A DNA stretch of 64,000 nt from SHVZ01 sp041906305 (GTDB lineage: Bacteria > Pseudomonadota > Alphaproteobacteria > SHVZ01), in contig JAYRJL010000001.1 of NCBI GenBank assembly GCA_041906305.1, positions 62,001-126,000 on the forward strand. Direction: 5' to 3'. The translations under genes were made by a program, and so were the position numbers. The notes below the pieces were generated by a model. That model was given only the letters and a program-made list of their open reading frames with translations, did no database searches and was not told the DNA's origin. Of this stretch, positions 7,631 through 19,522 are shown in pieces. Numbering within the stretch: the first letter of the stretch is position 1; each line of letters starts with the position of its first letter.

Positions 7631-8464
7631 TCAGCCTTCGCGCTTGATCGCGCTTTCGTGCCAGCGGCGCAGCAGCAGGTGCGAGAGGCCGGTGAAGAAC
7701 AGGAAGATCAGGATGCCGGCGGCGGAGATCAGGAAGAGGGCCGCGTACATGCGCGGGATCTCGAGGCGGTAGCTCGCTTCCAGGATGCGGAAGGCGAGAC
7801 CGGAGCCGGAACCGGCGCCGCCGGCGACGAACTCGGCGACGATCGCGCCGATGAGCGCGAGGCCGCCCGAGATGCGAAGGCCGCCGAGGAAGAACGGCAG
7901 CGCGCCGGGGATGCGGATGAACCACAGCACCTGCCAGCGCTTCGCACCATAGAGGCGCATCAGGTCGAGCAGGTTGTGGTCGGCCGAGTTGAGCCCGATC
8001 GTCGTGTTGGAGAGGATCGGGAAGAAGGCGACGATCCACGCGCAGATCAGCAGCGCGATCGTCAGGTTGTCGACATAGACGATGATCAAGGGCGCGATGG
8101 CGACGATCGGCGTCACCTGCAGGATCACCGCATAGGGAAACAGGCTGAGCTCGATCCAGCGCGCGGACGCGAACAGGATCGCCAGGGAGAAGCCGCCGAC
8201 GATGGCGACCGCAAGGGCGAGCGCGGTCACCTGCAGCGTGTTGACCAGCGACGGCCACAGCATGTGCCAGTCGCGCACCAGGGTCTGCCCGATCGCGACC
8301 GGGCCCGGCAGGATGTACCAGGGGATCTCGTTGACCCTGACCATCGCCTCCCAGCCGATCAGAACCAGGATGCCGATGGCGAGCGGCGCGCCGAGCTTGA
8401 GCCAGTAGGAGTCGCGGTGCGACCGCGGCCGGGGCGCGTCGCCCTGAGTAAGCGTGGGGCTCAT
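7631..8464 (-). CDS. ABC transporter permease, SsuC/TauC type
   Basis: 277-residue inner-membrane permease of the binding-protein-dependent (BPD_transp_1) family with six predicted helices. The EAA-like coupling loop reads LLDLMRLYGAKRWQVLWFIRIPGALPFF. An Arg/Ser-rich cytoplasmic N-terminus of ~25 residues precedes helix 1. Its ATG overlaps the TGA of the ATPase gene (8461-8464), so translation is coupled. It would form a homodimer with the ATPase at 8461-9228 and the binding protein at 9399-10379, importing a sulfonate-, nitrate- or pyrimidine-like molecule. Confidence 0.9.
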   Translation of the reverse strand: MSPTLTQGDAPRPRSHRDSYWLKLGAPLAIGILVLIGWEAMVRVNEIPWYILPGPVAIGQTLVRDWHMLWPSLVNTLQVTALALAVAIVGGFSLAILFASARWIELSLFPYAVILQVTPIVAIAPLIIVYVDNLTIALLICAWIVAFFPILSNTTIGLNSADHNLLDLMRLYGAKRWQVLWFIRIPGALPFFLGGLRISGGLALIGAIVAEFVAGGAGSGSGLAFRILEASYRLEIPRMYAALFLISAAGILIFLFFTGLSHLLLRRWHESAIKREG

Positions 8465-9228
8465 GCGGCGATCGCCTGGTGCAGGCTGCGCGAGACCTCG
8501 CGGCAGAGATCGCCGTACGCGTCGGAGACTCGGAAGCGGTCGTCGCGCGGGTAGGGCGCGGAAATCCGCACGTCCTCGACGATGCGGCCGGGACGCGCCG
8601 ACATCACCAGGATGCGGTTCGAGAGATAGACGGATTCGAAGACGCTGTGGGTGACGAAGATCACCGTCCAGCCGAAGCGCTGCCAGAGCTGGAGCAGGTC
8701 GTTGTTGAGCTTGAAGCGCGTGATCTCGTCGAGCGCGGCGAAGGGCTCGTCCATCAGCAGCAGCTTCGGCCGCGTCACCAGCGCGCGGGCGATCGAGACT
8801 CGCATCTTCATGCCTCCGGAAAGCTCGCGCGGATACGCCTCGGCGAAGCCCTCGAGGCCGACCATGCCGATCGCCTCGGCGATGCGCGCGTCCGCATCGG
8901 CCTTGGCCACGCCCGCCACCTTGAGCGGCAGGCGGATGTTGTCGGCAACGGATGCCCAGGGCATCAGGGTCGGCTCCTGGAAGACGAAGCCGAGTTCCGG
9001 ATGCGCACCGGTGCGCGCGGCCTCCGGCAGGCCCGGCCAGTCGATGCGGCCCGAGGTCGGCTGCACCAAGCCCGCGATCATGCGAAGGATCGTCGACTTG
9101 CCGCAGCCCGAGGGCCCGAGCAGCGAGACGAAGCTGCCCTGTTCGATCGCGAGGTCGACGCGGTCGAGCGCCAGCGTGCCGTTGGGGAAACGCTTGGCGA
9201 CGCCGGAGAGGGTGACGAGGGGGGACAT
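8461..9228 (-). CDS. ABC transporter ATP-binding protein, SsuB/TauB type
   Basis: 255-residue ATPase that energises the adjacent permease. The Walker A GPSGCGKST, Q-loop (FVFQEPTLMPW), signature LSGGMKMR, Walker B LLLMDEPFAALDE and switch His (FVTHSVFES) are all present and intact. The overall form matches the nitrate/sulfonate/taurine subfamily. It sits between the binding protein gene upstream and the permease it overlaps by four bases. A 170-base gap containing a paired-hairpin repeat separates it from the binding protein gene, which could adjust relative expression. Confidence 0.92.
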   Translation of the reverse strand: MSPLVTLSGVAKRFPNGTLALDRVDLAIEQGSFVSLLGPSGCGKSTILRMIAGLVQPTSGRIDWPGLPEAARTGAHPELGFVFQEPTLMPWASVADNIRLPLKVAGVAKADADARIAEAIGMVGLEGFAEAYPRELSGGMKMRVSIARALVTRPKLLLMDEPFAALDEITRFKLNNDLLQLWQRFGWTVIFVTHSVFESVYLSNRILVMSARPGRIVEDVRISAPYPRDDRFRVSDAYGDLCREVSRSLHQAIAA

Positions 9229-9257
9229 CAGGGGCGCGAGGATGGACCGAGTGATTC

Positions 9258-9374
9258 ACCCCCACCCCATCCCTCCCCCGTCGAGGGGGAGGGGGTACGA
9301 AATGCGAGGTGAAGTGGCACGAGAAGGTGCTTCTTGTCCCCTCCCCCCTTGCGGGGGAGGGTTAGGGAGGGGGG
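9258..9374. repeat. family A paired-hairpin intergenic repeat, copy 1
   Basis: Two C/G-rich hairpins in the binding protein-ATPase gap. One has arms CCCTCCCCC/GGGGGAGGG at 9271-9293, the other has the same arms near 9340-9361. The outer ends are also mirror images (CCCCCACCCC at the left, AGGGAGGGGGG at the right), so the whole unit is one large inverted repeat. Related units are at 19349, 20604, 22104 and 61427. No T-run follows, so a plain intrinsic terminator is unlikely. Confidence 0.75.
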
Positions 9375-9398
9375 CGAGACAGGCACGCTCGCTGCGGC

Positions 9399-10379
9399 TT
9401 ACATCCCGACCTTCTTGTTCACGAACTTCGTCGTGTAGGCCCTGGTGAAGTCCATGTTCGCCGGATAGACGCCGAGCGACGCGGCGTCGTCGAACTGTTC
9501 CTTCCAGCGCTTGTCGGTCATGGCGCCGATGCCGAATTCCTTCGCGTCGCCGGAATCGACGATGCCGTACTTCTTCATCGCCTCGATCGAGAAGGCGATC
9601 TGCTCGTCGGTCATGTCCGGGTTGTCCTTCTTGATGAGGGCGTTGCCCGGCGCCGGATTGCCGTAGAGATAGTCCTTCCATCCGAGGATCGAGGCGTCGA
9701 CGAAGCGCTGGACCAGGTCCGGCTTCTCGTCGATCAGCTTCTGGCTGACCTCGATCGTCGTCGAGTAGGTGCGATAGCCGTTGTCGGCGAGCAGGTGCAC
9801 GACCGGGTTCACGCCGGCCTTGATCGCGGCGAACGGCTCGGAGGTGGCGTAGCCCTGCTGGCTCATCTGCTTGTCGGCGAGGAACGGCGCCATGTTGAAG
9901 GTGTAGGGCACCACCATGTCGTCGGTGTAGCCGAACAGCTTCTTCAGGTACGGATAGAAGCTGACGAGGCCCGCCTTCGAGATCAGGACCTTCTTGCCCT
10001 TGAGCGCGACCAGCGTGTCGTTGCCGACGCCGGGATGCGACATCAGGATCTGCGGATCCTTCTGGAAGATCGCGGCGACGGCGCGGAACGGGATGTTCTT
10101 CTCGACGAAGGCGAAGACGCTGTCGGAGTTGCCGCCCATGTTGAAGTCAACGCGGCCGGCGAGCATCAGCAGGTTGTTGTCGATGTTCGGCCCGCCCTGG
10201 CGGATGGTGACGTCGAGGCCGTACTTGGCATAGGTGCCGTTGGCGACGGCCTGGTAGTAGCCGCCGTGCTCGGCCTGGGCTTTCCAGTTCGTGGCCTTGG
10301 TCACCTTGTCCTGCGCGGACGCGGGCGAGGCGGCGGCAAGAGCGGCGAGCGCTGCTGCGACGATCAACGAGCGGGTCAT
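9399..10379 (-). CDS. NMT1/THI5-like ABC substrate-binding protein
   Basis: 326-residue periplasmic protein with a Sec signal peptide (MTRSLIVAAALAALAAASPASAQ). The mature region resembles the NMT1/SsuA-like fold, with typical opening phrases (AEHGGYYQAVANGTYAKYGL, VDFNMGGNSDSV). Start 10379 is supported by GGAGG eight bases upstream; a longer frame to 10457 lacks such a site. It is the first gene of the operon with ATPase, permease and MFS. Members bind nitrate, sulfonates, riboflavin or thiamine-pyrimidine precursors. The thiamine-precursor CCCFC-type motif was not seen, so the ligand stays open. Confidence 0.88.
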   Translation of the reverse strand: MTRSLIVAAALAALAAASPASAQDKVTKATNWKAQAEHGGYYQAVANGTYAKYGLDVTIRQGGPNIDNNLLMLAGRVDFNMGGNSDSVFAFVEKNIPFRAVAAIFQKDPQILMSHPGVGNDTLVALKGKKVLISKAGLVSFYPYLKKLFGYTDDMVVPYTFNMAPFLADKQMSQQGYATSEPFAAIKAGVNPVVHLLADNGYRTYSTTIEVSQKLIDEKPDLVQRFVDASILGWKDYLYGNPAPGNALIKKDNPDMTDEQIAFSIEAMKKYGIVDSGDAKEFGIGAMTDKRWKEQFDDAASLGVYPANMDFTRAYTTKFVNKKVGM

Positions 10380-10499
10380 AGTGCCTCCATGGGGGATCAT
10401 GGGTCGGGTGATGACCGCGCGGCGCGGGTGGGCCGCCGTCGCGGGATTCTCGGGCAAGGGTATCGCCGTATCACCCGGCCAATCAAATGTTCCGATCGA

Positions 10500-11015
10500 T
10501 CAGCTGTCGTAGGCGACGAGCGCGGAGAACGGCACGTCCAGACGCTTCCTGCCGTTGAGGAAGGTGAGCTCGATGATGCAGGCCGCGGCCGGCACGATGC
10601 CGCCCATCTCGCGGATCAGCCCGATCGCGGCGCCGAGCGTGCCGCCGGTCGCCAGCAGGTCGTCGAGGACGACCACGCGCTGGCCGGGGCTCACCGCGTC
10701 GGCCTGCACCTCGACCGTGTCGGTTCCGTATTCGAGCTTGTAGCTGAAGCTCCGCGTCTTGCCCGGAAGCTTGCCCTTCTTGCGCACCATGACGAAGCCG
10801 CAGCCGAGCTTGAGCGCGAGCGGCGCGGTCAGGAGGAAGCCGCGGGATTCGATGCCGGCCAGGAGATCCGGCTTGTGCGGCCCGATGATCTCCGCCATGC
10901 GGTCGACGGTCTCCCGCCAGGCCTCCGGGTGCTTCAGCAGGGTCGAGATGTCGTAGAAGAGAATGCCCGGCTTCGGGAAGTCGGGAATGCCGCGGATATG
11001 GGCTTTGAGGTCCAT
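10500..11015 (-). CDS. apt: adenine phosphoribosyltransferase
   Basis: 171-residue cytoplasmic enzyme that converts adenine and PRPP to AMP in purine salvage. The PRPP-binding motif VVVLDDLLATGGTL and the N-terminal IRGIPDFPKPGILFYDIS are diagnostic of Apt. IESRGFLL and VRKKGKLPG complete the active site. The start at ATG 11015 gives the usual family length; the frame extending to 11078 would add a non-conserved tail. It is transcribed alone on the minus strand, about 120 bases upstream of the ABC binding protein gene. Confidence 0.96.
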   Translation of the reverse strand: MDLKAHIRGIPDFPKPGILFYDISTLLKHPEAWRETVDRMAEIIGPHKPDLLAGIESRGFLLTAPLALKLGCGFVMVRKKGKLPGKTRSFSYKLEYGTDTVEVQADAVSPGQRVVVLDDLLATGGTLGAAIGLIREMGGIVPAAACIIELTFLNGRKRLDVPFSALVAYDS

Positions 11016-11406
11016 GATCTGTCCGGTGGATAGGCCCCAGGCGAGAGGCGCCGGGCACCCTACAAGCCGATGCTGCACTGCGCCAGACCTTGCGCCGGCC
11101 GAGAGAAACGCGCGGCCTGCCGACTCTTCGCGGTTGCAGCGAATCGGAAACCTACGTCGACAGCCTGCAGGAGCGGGGACACGACGCGAGCTGAATCATG
11201 TAACCATCTGTTATTATGTGATATTATTGATCTGTTTAAGACACCAGATGACAGTGATCCCATAACTAACTAGAAATATTGATGCTTTCGAGTTCGCTCA
11301 CAGGCGTCGACGAGCATCTTGACCGGAACCGCGACCTGAGTATGAAAGACGACGGGAGCGAAACCCATTCCGGAACCGACGCCCAACGGGGAGGGCAAGG
11401 CCGCGA
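11016..11406. other. non-coding interval between apt and small membrane gene
   Basis: About 390 bases without a convincing gene. Short frames on both strands (e.g. 11060-11273) lack ribosome sites and recognisable sequence. The part at 11195-11280 is markedly AT-rich compared with everything around it and probably holds divergent promoters for apt (minus) and the 11407 frame (plus); I could not fix unambiguous -35/-10 pairs. A small RNA cannot be excluded. Confidence 0.4.
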
Positions 11407-11670
11407 ATGACGGACTTGGCACAACGATCCGACGACACGGGCGGGCGCCTCGCCCGCATGGCCCTTCGCGTCCTTCTGGTGGCGATCCTGGCGAGCCCGG
11501 TCGCGGTCGGGTTCCTGCTGGCGCCGAAGGCGGACGACATGCCGCCGCCGCCCGAGCTCACCGCGCCGCCCACGGTCACCAACCTGCCCGACGTGATACG
11601 TCGCGTGCTGCCCGGTGGCGACGTGCAGTCGCAGACGACGACGGCGACTCCGGTTTCCACCGGCGGCTGA
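11407..11670 (+). CDS. small membrane-anchored hypothetical protein
   Basis: Predicted 87-residue protein with one transmembrane helix (MALRVLLVAILASPVAVGFLL, about residues 18-38), followed by a Pro/Thr-rich tail (PPPPELTAPPTVTNLP). A ribosome site GGGGAGG lies about 12 bases before the ATG. No family is recognised. It fills the space before the convergent NTF2-like gene. The clear membrane helix and ribosome site favour a real gene, but the length leaves doubt. Confidence 0.5.
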   Translation: MTDLAQRSDDTGGRLARMALRVLLVAILASPVAVGFLLAPKADDMPPPPELTAPPTVTNLPDVIRRVLPGGDVQSQTTTATPVSTGG

Positions 11671-11694
11671 ACCCGTCGTCTCGCGGCGGTGCCG

Positions 11695-12102
11695 TCAGGC
11701 GACCTTGTAGACGGTCGCGAAGAAACATCGCCACGCGCCGTTCACGCGACGGAACACGTCGACGTATCGCGTATTGAACGCGACCCACTTGCCGTCGATC
11801 TGGCGTTCGTAGCGATTGCGCGCGGTGACGACGGCGGTGTCGCCTTCGATGCGGGTCGCGACCTGGTCGTGGACGAGGTTGCGATACGGCGGCTGCGCCA
11901 GGCAGGTGCGGTCGAACTCCGCGCGCTCGACCTTGCGTCCGTCCGATCCGTCCATGAACACGAAGCCCGGGTCGAAGATCTTCGACCACAGCGTCTCGAG
12001 GTCCTTGCCGTAGTAGCTGCGGACGAACAGGTCGTCGATCTTCCGCAGCTCGGGATCGAGCGCGGGATTGTCGATGTCCCTGTTGTCCATCTCGGCCGCC
12101 AT
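11695..12102 (-). CDS. NTF2-like / SnoaL-type small protein
   Basis: 135-residue protein of the nuclear transport factor 2-like superfamily (DUF4440/SnoaL type). Typical features are an N-terminal helix (LRKIDDLFVRSYYGKDLETLWSKIFDPGFVF) and a curved sheet ending in FNTRYVDVFRRVNGAWRCFFATVYK. Such domains serve as small hydrolases, isomerases or ligand-binding partners. The ATG directly follows the TAG of the upstream FAD oxidoreductase (TAGATG), so the two are co-translated and probably act in the same small-molecule pathway. No catalytic Asp/His pair can be assigned with confidence. Confidence 0.8.
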   Translation of the reverse strand: MAAEMDNRDIDNPALDPELRKIDDLFVRSYYGKDLETLWSKIFDPGFVFMDGSDGRKVERAEFDRTCLAQPPYRNLVHDQVATRIEGDTAVVTARNRYERQIDGKWVAFNTRYVDVFRRVNGAWRCFFATVYKVA

Positions 12103-13239
12103 CTAGGCGACCTCGAGGCTGAGCCGGTCGGGCGAGAGATCGGATGCATCGACGCCACGGTCCGCGACCTCCTGCGGGAAGGAGCGGCCGCGCGCGAGCT
12201 CGGCCGCGATGCGGGCCATGCCGGGACAGGTCTGGATGCCGTAGCCGCCTTGTCCGGCAAGCCAGAAGAAGCCCGGGGTCTTCTTCGCGAACCCCGCGAC
12301 CATCGTCTTGTCGGCGACGAAGGAGCGGAGACCCGCCCACTTCGAATGAAGCCGGCCGATGCCGAAGGCGATCGCCTGCTCGATGCGGTCGATCGCGATC
12401 GCGAGATCCAGCTCTTCCGGTTGCGCGTCGCAGGGCTCCGACGGCGTCTCGTCGGCGGGGCTGCCGAGCAGGCGGCCGGACTCGGGCTTGATGTACCAGG
12501 TCTCGTCGACGTCGATGACCGCCGGCACCTTCTCCACATGCGTGCCCGCCGGCACGTCGAAGGTGAAGGCGGTGCGCCGCTTCGGCACCAGGCCCACGGT
12601 CCGGGCGCCGGCCATCTTCGCGACGACGTCGGCCCAGGCCCCGCCGGCGTTGATCACGACCGGAGCGCGGAACGTCCCGGCGCGGGTCTCGACCGTCCAG
12701 TCTCCGCCCGAAGAAGACAGCCCCAGGACCTCGGCGTCGGTGATCACCTTGCCGCCGCGGGCGCGAAGGCCCTTGAGAAAGCCCTGATGGATCGCGTGTA
12801 CGTCCATGTCGCGCGCGTCCGGCTCCCAGACCGCGCCCTTGGCGTAGCCGGGCTTGAGGAAGGGCACCTTCATCGCGACGTCGTTGGCGCCGATCATCGA
12901 GACGGAGTCGACGGTGCGCGTGCCTTCTTCGAGCGCCATCGCGAGCGAAGCTTCCTGGTCGCCGCGCCCGATCAGCAGCGTGCCTCGGGGGGTGAGCAGC
13001 GGATGCTCGGCGAAGCCCTGGGGCGGTGCCTCGAAGAAGGCGCGGCTGGCGCTGGTGATCGCACGGATCACGCGGTTGCCGTAGACCTCGGTATAGAGCG
13101 CGGCCGAGCGGCCGGTCGTGTGGTAGCCCGGCTGGGACTCGCGTTCGAGGACGATCACCTTGGAGTCGCTGGCGAGCTCGTAGGCGGCGGAGGCGCCGGC
13201 GATGCCGGCACCGATGATGACGAAATCGGCGGTGTCCAT
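12103..13239 (-). CDS. DAO-family FAD-dependent amine oxidoreductase
   Basis: 378-residue flavoprotein of the D-amino-acid oxidase/DadA superfamily. It has an N-terminal Rossmann motif (FVIIGAGIAGASAAYEL), a GRSAALYTEVYG FAD-contact segment, a VVINAGGAWAD motif mid-protein and a C-terminal GQGGYGIQTCPG flavin loop. Family members oxidise secondary or primary amines such as D-amino acids, sarcosine or glycine; the specific substrate is not readable. It leads a two-gene unit with the NTF2-like protein. Cytoplasmic, no signal peptide. Confidence 0.87.
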   Translation of the reverse strand: MDTADFVIIGAGIAGASAAYELASDSKVIVLERESQPGYHTTGRSAALYTEVYGNRVIRAITSASRAFFEAPPQGFAEHPLLTPRGTLLIGRGDQEASLAMALEEGTRTVDSVSMIGANDVAMKVPFLKPGYAKGAVWEPDARDMDVHAIHQGFLKGLRARGGKVITDAEVLGLSSSGGDWTVETRAGTFRAPVVINAGGAWADVVAKMAGARTVGLVPKRRTAFTFDVPAGTHVEKVPAVIDVDETWYIKPESGRLLGSPADETPSEPCDAQPEELDLAIAIDRIEQAIAFGIGRLHSKWAGLRSFVADKTMVAGFAKKTPGFFWLAGQGGYGIQTCPGMARIAAELARGRSFPQEVADRGVDASDLSPDRLSLEVA

Positions 13240-13284
13240 GGCCGCGCTGATAGCATTTTTTACGCGGACGGGGGTAGAGGCTGG

Positions 13285-13400
13285 TGAAGCCTCGCTCCGC
13301 TCGGAACTCTCGACGCGAGCTGGGTGCGGAATGCTCCTGCTTTCCGGCGCGGGCGCTCCGCTGGCGCCGAAAAGCTGCCGCGTTCCGCGCTCGCGGCAAC
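13285..13400 (-). repeat. family B intergenic palindromic repeat, copy 1
   Basis: Read on the minus strand, this interval matches the plus-strand sequence at 49655-49752. Shared blocks are GCGGAACGCGGCAGCTTTTC followed by an imperfect hairpin, then AGCTCGCGTCG-AGTTCC and a GAGC/GAGGCTTC end. It occupies the gap between a receiver gene and the FAD oxidoreductase. No coding capacity is apparent. Confidence 0.65.
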
Positions 13401-13411
13401 CGTGTCGCTTC

Positions 13412-13813
13412 CTACCGCTTCAGGATGGCGTCCACTCTGGTCTTCAGCTGCGTTAGCGACACCGGCTTCACCAGGTAGCCGTTGACGTGGTGCTCCTTGG
13501 CGAAGAGCACGGTGTCGGTCTGCGCGTCGGCGGTGAGGAAGATGACCGGTGTGTTCGCGAGGTCCCGCACCTTGAGGCCGCGCAGCGTCTTCAGGAACGC
13601 GCGGCCGTCGACCGGCTCCATGTGCACGTCGCAGAGGATGATCGTCGGCCGGGTCCGCATCGCCTCGTCGAGGCCGGCCTTGCCGTCGGCGGCCTCGACC
13701 ACGGAGATGATGCCGATCTGCAGCAGGAGGCGCTTGATCAGGAGGCGGGTATTGCCCTCGTCCTCGATCACGAGGACGGTGACGCCGGCGTAGGGATTGT
13801 TCTTGTCGTTCAT
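13412..13813 (-). CDS. single-domain response regulator (CheY-like)
   Basis: 133-residue stand-alone receiver. The acidic pocket (VIEDE), phosphorylatable Asp in LCDVHMEPVDG (about residue 62), switch Thr (FLTAD) and conserved Lys (YLVKPVSL) are intact. No output domain is present, so it works by protein contact or as a phosphate carrier. It starts 13 bases after the stop of the large hybrid kinase, a likely partner. It is a close paralogue of the receiver at 17398-17808 on the other side of that kinase, sharing the distinctive LCDVHMEPVDG and KEHHxNGYLVKPVSL phrases. Confidence 0.92.
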   Translation of the reverse strand: MNDKNNPYAGVTVLVIEDEGNTRLLIKRLLLQIGIISVVEAADGKAGLDEAMRTRPTIILCDVHMEPVDGRAFLKTLRGLKVRDLANTPVIFLTADAQTDTVLFAKEHHVNGYLVKPVSLTQLKTRVDAILKR

Positions 13814-13826
13814 GGTGACCAGCCCT

Positions 13827-17315
<3,489 letters not shown>

Positions 17316-17397
17316 GGCGTTATCTTACGCGGCGGGGACGATAATAGGTATTTTCCTAAAGTTGCGCGGAACGCTTCTAAATGATTGCTTTATATGG

Positions 17398-17808
17398 TTA
17401 ACCGGGGGCAGAGCCCTTCAGCACGGCGTCGATCCGGGATTTCAGGTGATTGAGCGACACCGGCTTCACCAGATAGCCGTTGGCGTGGTGCTCCTTCGCC
17501 ATCATGACGGTCTCCTTGTTGCCGTCGCTGGTCAGCATGATGACGGGCGTCATCGCGATCATGCGCGTCGGGTGGCCGCGCAGCAGCTTCAGGTACTGGA
17601 GCCCGTCGACCGGCTCCATGTGCACGTCGCACAGCACCACGGTCGGACAGGTGCGGACCGTCTCGTCCAGACCCGACTTGCCATCGGCGGCCTCGTGGAT
17701 CCCGCGGATACCGAGCTGCAGCAGCATGTTCTTGATCAGCTTGCGCACGCTCGTCATGTCCTCGATCACGAGGACGCTGACGTTCTCGTAAGGATGCGGC
17801 GCCGCCAT
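17398..17808 (-). CDS. single-domain response regulator (CheY-like)
   Basis: 136-residue stand-alone receiver, paralogous to the one at 13412. The key residues are VIEDM (note Asp/Met where the paralogue has Asp/Glu), Asp in LCDVHMEPVDG and Lys in YLVKPVSL. No DNA-binding domain follows. It starts four bases downstream of the amidase stop and lies 82 bases upstream of the hybrid kinase on the same strand, so all may be transcribed together. Likely a phosphate acceptor from the HPt domain of that kinase. The change in the acidic pocket could alter Mg2+ binding or phosphorylation kinetics. Confidence 0.9.
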   Translation of the reverse strand: MAAPHPYENVSVLVIEDMTSVRKLIKNMLLQLGIRGIHEAADGKSGLDETVRTCPTVVLCDVHMEPVDGLQYLKLLRGHPTRMIAMTPVIMLTSDGNKETVMMAKEHHANGYLVKPVSLNHLKSRIDAVLKGSAPG

Positions 17809-17812
17809 CGCG

Positions 17813-19246
17813 CTACCTGCGGCTCAGCTTCTTGATGTCGGGGATCGGCCGGCGAAGCTCGGGATCGGCGGCGAACAGCTGCTCCAGCGCATGCGCGCAT
17901 TCGAGCGTGAAGCGGTCGGACCGGTGCGGGCCGGTGATCATGAGCCCGAACGGCGTGCCGGTCGGCTCCTTGCCGCAGGGGATCGAGGTCGAGGGATGGC
18001 CGGTCAGGGTCATCGCGTATGTCAACGCGAGCCAGTGGAAATACGTGCGCGTCGGCTTGCCGTTGATCTTGTCGGCGTAGAGCTGGGTCCAGGGGAACGG
18101 CGGCACCGAAACCGTCGGCGACAGGATCAGGTCGTAGTCCTTATGGAAGTCCTGCACGCGGCGGAAGATGCGGGTCTGCTCGGCATGCGCCCAGGCGACG
18201 TCGGATGCGGAGTAGCGGAGCCCCTCCTCGTAGTTGGCGATCAGGTTGGGGCCGAGATGATGGCGGCGTTTCTCGTAGTGCTCCTTGAATCCCGCAAGGA
18301 AGCTGACGGCGCGCAGGATCTCGAAGGCGCGGTCGGCCTCGCCCATGTCGGGCGTCGCCACGTCGCACCTGGCGAAGACCGAGCGGAAGCGCTTCACGCG
18401 GTCCCTGAACGTCTTGCGGATGCGCGTGTCCACCGGGCAGAAGCCGAAATCCTCGGTGACTGCGACGCGCAGCTGCGACAGGTCGACGGGCTTGAGCTCG
18501 GCGAAGTGGGAATCGTTCGGAGTCGAGAACGGATCCATGCTGTCATAGACCGCGATCGCCGACAGCATCAGCGAGGCGTCCGCCGTGGTGCGACCCATCG
18601 GCCCCAGCACCGAGAGCGGCGTCCACCCGAGCCCCCGGCGCTCCGACGGCACCAGGCCCGGCGACCCGCGCACGCCGACGACGCCGCAGAACGCGGCGGG
18701 GATGCGCAAGGAACCGCCGGTGTCGGAGCCGGTGCAGAGCGGCAGCATCGAGGTCGCGAGCGCGACCGCCGAGCCGCCGGAGGAGCCGCCGCAGATCCGC
18801 TTCGGATCGAACGGGTTGCCGGTCGGGCCCCAGACCGGGTTGTTGGTGTTGGCGCCGGCGCCGAACTCGGGGACGTTGGTCTTGCCCACGACGATGGCGC
18901 CGGCCCGCCGGCAGGAGGCGACCATGATCCCGTCCTGCTTCGGGTAGTTCTTGGCGAAGATCGGCGAGCCGGACGTGGTCGGCATGCCCTCGGCATCGTC
19001 GAGGTCCTTCACGCCGAGCGGCAGACCGTGCAGGGGGCCCAGGTAGTCGCCGCTCATGACCATGCGCTCGGCCGCCTTCGCCTCCTTCTCGGCGCGCGGC
19101 CAGACGGTCGAGGTCACCGCGTTCAGGGTCGGGTTCACCGCCCGGATCCGCTTCTTGCAGCTCTTCAGGAGCTCGACCGGCGAGATCTCCTTGGTGCCGA
19201 TCATGCGGCGCAGCTCGACGGCGGAGAGATCGCAGAGTTCGGTCAT
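17813..19246 (-). CDS. amidase-signature family amidase
   Basis: 477-residue hydrolase of the amidase signature (AS) family, which splits carboxamides with a Ser-cisSer-Lys triad. Lys80 (GLPLGVKDL), cis-Ser in GGSSGGSA (around 155) and catalytic Ser179 (GSDTGGSLR) are all in place. There is no signal peptide, so it is cytoplasmic. It is not next to gatC/gatB and is therefore unlikely to be GatA; a catabolic amidase is more probable. Start 19246 follows the first conserved helix (LSAVELRRMIGTKEISPVELL). It lies immediately upstream of a receiver gene, an odd neighbour for an amidase. Confidence 0.9.
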   Translation of the reverse strand: MTELCDLSAVELRRMIGTKEISPVELLKSCKKRIRAVNPTLNAVTSTVWPRAEKEAKAAERMVMSGDYLGPLHGLPLGVKDLDDAEGMPTTSGSPIFAKNYPKQDGIMVASCRRAGAIVVGKTNVPEFGAGANTNNPVWGPTGNPFDPKRICGGSSGGSAVALATSMLPLCTGSDTGGSLRIPAAFCGVVGVRGSPGLVPSERRGLGWTPLSVLGPMGRTTADASLMLSAIAVYDSMDPFSTPNDSHFAELKPVDLSQLRVAVTEDFGFCPVDTRIRKTFRDRVKRFRSVFARCDVATPDMGEADRAFEILRAVSFLAGFKEHYEKRRHHLGPNLIANYEEGLRYSASDVAWAHAEQTRIFRRVQDFHKDYDLILSPTVSVPPFPWTQLYADKINGKPTRTYFHWLALTYAMTLTGHPSTSIPCGKEPTGTPFGLMITGPHRSDRFTLECAHALEQLFAADPELRRPIPDIKKLSRR

Positions 19247-19348
19247 GGGGGACTCTTGAATGGGGTAACGCGGTAAGGGGACTGTCGCTTGGGCGACCTT
19301 AGGTTGGCAAGCGGATCGCCGTTCCCACGAAGTGTGTCGCCTCGTACT

Positions 19349-19496
19349 CCCTCTCCCGCGTCTTACGCGGGGGAGGGACGGGGTGGGGGCCCGAGCGGAG
19401 CGAAGGTGGCGGAGGTGCGAGACTGGATTTGCAGTCACCGGCGCTTCGCGCCGGCCCCCACTCTAACCCTCCCCCGCGCTTCGCACGGGAGAGGGG
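19349..19496. repeat. family A paired-hairpin intergenic repeat, copy 2
   Basis: Hairpin CCCTCTCCCGCG...GGGGGAGGG (19349-19377) and hairpin CCCTCCCCCGCG...GGGAGAGGGG (19467-19496) sit on either side of a short spacer. The spacer contains a small palindrome, CCGGCGC-TTC-GCGCCGG. The inner boundaries GGGGTGGGGG and CCCCCACTC face each other, the reverse of copy 1. The unit occupies the 275-base gap between the oxidoreductase end and the amidase start; I see nothing else there. Confidence 0.75.
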
Positions 19497-19522
19497 ACAC
19501 GAGGCGCACTCGCTGAGAGCAG

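Noticed and set aside
11060..11273. Short open frames in the apt upstream region
   Set aside because: No ribosome site, no similarity and overlap on both strands; more consistent with regulatory DNA.
17813..19246. Calling the amidase GatA
   Set aside because: gatB and gatC are not adjacent and context is a signalling cluster; the family has many non-tRNA amidases.
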